Origin: Pseudomonadota bacterium
Lineage (GTDB): Bacteria; Pseudomonadota; Alphaproteobacteria; Rhizobiales; Beijerinckiaceae
NCBI GenBank assembly: GCA_021812505.1
Contig: JAKANG010000139.1
Coordinates: forward strand, 1 to 5,524
DNA: 5,524 nucleotides
Reading direction: 5' to 3'
Part shown: one piece after another, positions 5,156-5,524 of the stretch
Layout of the letters: each line of letters opens with the position of its first letter
Numbering within the stretch: the stretch's first letter is position 1
Position numbers and translations under genes: made by a program
The notes under the pieces: generated by a model
What the model saw: only the letters and a program-made list of their open reading frames with translations
Database searches by the model: none
Told to the model about the DNA's origin: nothing

Positions 5156-5242
5156 GCCATCGCGATCCGCCCCGGCGCGATGGTCCGCTGGAAGCGCATC
5201 GTCGTGACGGTCGGCGAGAAGATCGGAAAGGCGCGCTTCACC
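5156..5242 (+). pseudogene. Fragment of a PitA-type inorganic phosphate transporter gene
   Basis: The frame at 5156 encodes AIAIRPGAMVRWKRIVVTVG then EKIGKARFT. This aligns without gaps to the conserved C-terminal-half block of Pit transporters (in E. coli PitA, [23 protein letters not shown]), which are proton- or metal-coupled phosphate symporters of about 500 residues. Only about 29 codons are recognisable. The invariant Gly before Trp has become Arg, and after 5242 the expected YAQG and PVSTTHVLSS blocks are missing. Upstream, the frame meets the stop of the 64-aa gene. It is therefore a relic, not a gene. Its strand is opposite to the ppk2 relic, with about 340 bases between them. No other Pit block was found in the window. 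Confidence 0.8.
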
Positions 5243-5310
5243 GCTTGCAGGCGCGCCGTGAGGCGCCACCGGCGGAAGTTTCTTATAAATCGTTGCGGAA
5301 CGCCCTCCGA

Positions 5311-5325
5311 GGCGGCATTGCCGCC
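5311..5325. repeat. Short GC palindrome in the region before the flavoprotein gene
   Basis: GGCGGCATTGCCGCC is a perfect palindrome apart from its central base (7-bp arms). It lies in the 197 bases between the pit relic and the last gene, where I see no other gene. An AT-rich TTATAAAT stands just before it (5283-5290) and could be a -10 element, but no fitting -35 is evident. Confidence 0.35.
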
Positions 5326-5429
5326 GTCGCCATGTTGATGGACGCGGGGAAACGGGCTCATATCGTTCAACCCCACCGACAGCCGCGCCCCTGAGGCGGT
5401 GAAGCGGGGGCCGTCGCCTGTTTTTCATC

Positions 5430-5436
5430 GGAGAAG
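5430..5436 (+). promoter_or_regulatory. Ribosome binding site of the flavoprotein gene
   Basis: GGAGAAG precedes the ATG at 5440 with six bases between GGAG and the start codon, fixing the start. Confidence 0.75.
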
Positions 5437-5439
5437 AAC

Positions 5440-5524
5440 ATGACCAACGCGGAAAGGCGCCTGGAGCCCGGCCATCGCGTCGTCATCGTCGGCGGCGGCG
5501 CCGGCGGACTGGAGCTGGCGACGC
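5440..5524 (+). CDS. NAD(P)/FAD-dependent oxidoreductase, type II NADH dehydrogenase-like, N-terminus only
   Basis: The first 28 codons are present before the window ends. They encode a short polar lead (MTNAERRLEPGH) and then RVVIVGGGAGGLELAT (13-28), the FAD-binding Rossmann loop GxGxxG with the GLELAT continuation typical of NDH-2 family flavoproteins. NDH-2 passes electrons from NADH to quinone at the inner face of the membrane without pumping protons. The second (NADH) Rossmann motif and the membrane-anchoring C-terminus are out of view, so a related enzyme such as a sulfide:quinone or carotenoid-type flavoprotein cannot be excluded. The start is well supported by GGAGAAG. It is downstream of, and in the same direction as, the 64-aa gene, but more than 250 bases separate them. 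Confidence 0.8.
   Translation, partial: MTNAERRLEPGHRVVIVGGGAGGLELAT

Noticed and set aside
5396..5425. Rho-independent terminator before the flavoprotein gene (GGCG...CGCC then TTTTT)
   Set aside because: The stem is only four or five pairs around a long loop, too weak to call.

Overview
The window looks like a chromosomal segment of a high-GC alphaproteobacterium, most likely Hyphomicrobiales (Methylocystaceae/Beijerinckiaceae/Rhizobiales-like). The reasons are a B12-dependent class II ribonucleotide reductase, an NDUFA12-type accessory subunit of complex I followed by a DUF2155 protein and a convergent aat, and high G+C at third codon positions. The assignment rests on remembered family sequences, not on a search.

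Layout. The left edge (1-559, minus) holds the N-terminal 186 codons of nrdJ. Behind its start lies a long intergenic stretch (560-1014) with an AT-rich block that may carry the nrdJ promoter and NrdR-like boxes. Next comes a two-gene minus-strand operon, lrgA-lrgB (2125-1015), coding for a CidA/LrgA holin-like protein and its LrgB membrane partner. From back-to-back promoters in 2175-2240, transcription runs left into lrgAB and right into the NDUFA12 gene (2286-2693) and a DUF2155 secreted protein (2741-3697). aat (4422-3751, minus) converges on them; a hairpin sits between the two stops. Aat is the N-degron transferase that feeds proteins to ClpS/ClpAP.

The right part (4500-5439) is the unusual area. 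It holds a wrecked PPK2 polyphosphate kinase gene on the minus strand and a short relic of a PitA-type phosphate transporter on the plus strand. Neither is intact. Between them is an apparently intact 64-codon gene of unrecognised function. Its upstream region carries a sigma70-like promoter overlapped by CTGCATTGCAG, an exact match to the CTGC-N3-GCAG pattern bound by PhaR, the polyhydroxyalkanoate-responsive repressor. The window closes with the first 28 codons of a type II NADH dehydrogenase-like flavoprotein (5440-5524, plus).

I do not see a mobile element, CRISPR array, tRNA, rRNA or a new defence-type system. The most noteworthy content is the pair of phosphate-related relics around a possibly PhaR-controlled small gene, and the candidate regulation of nrdJ.
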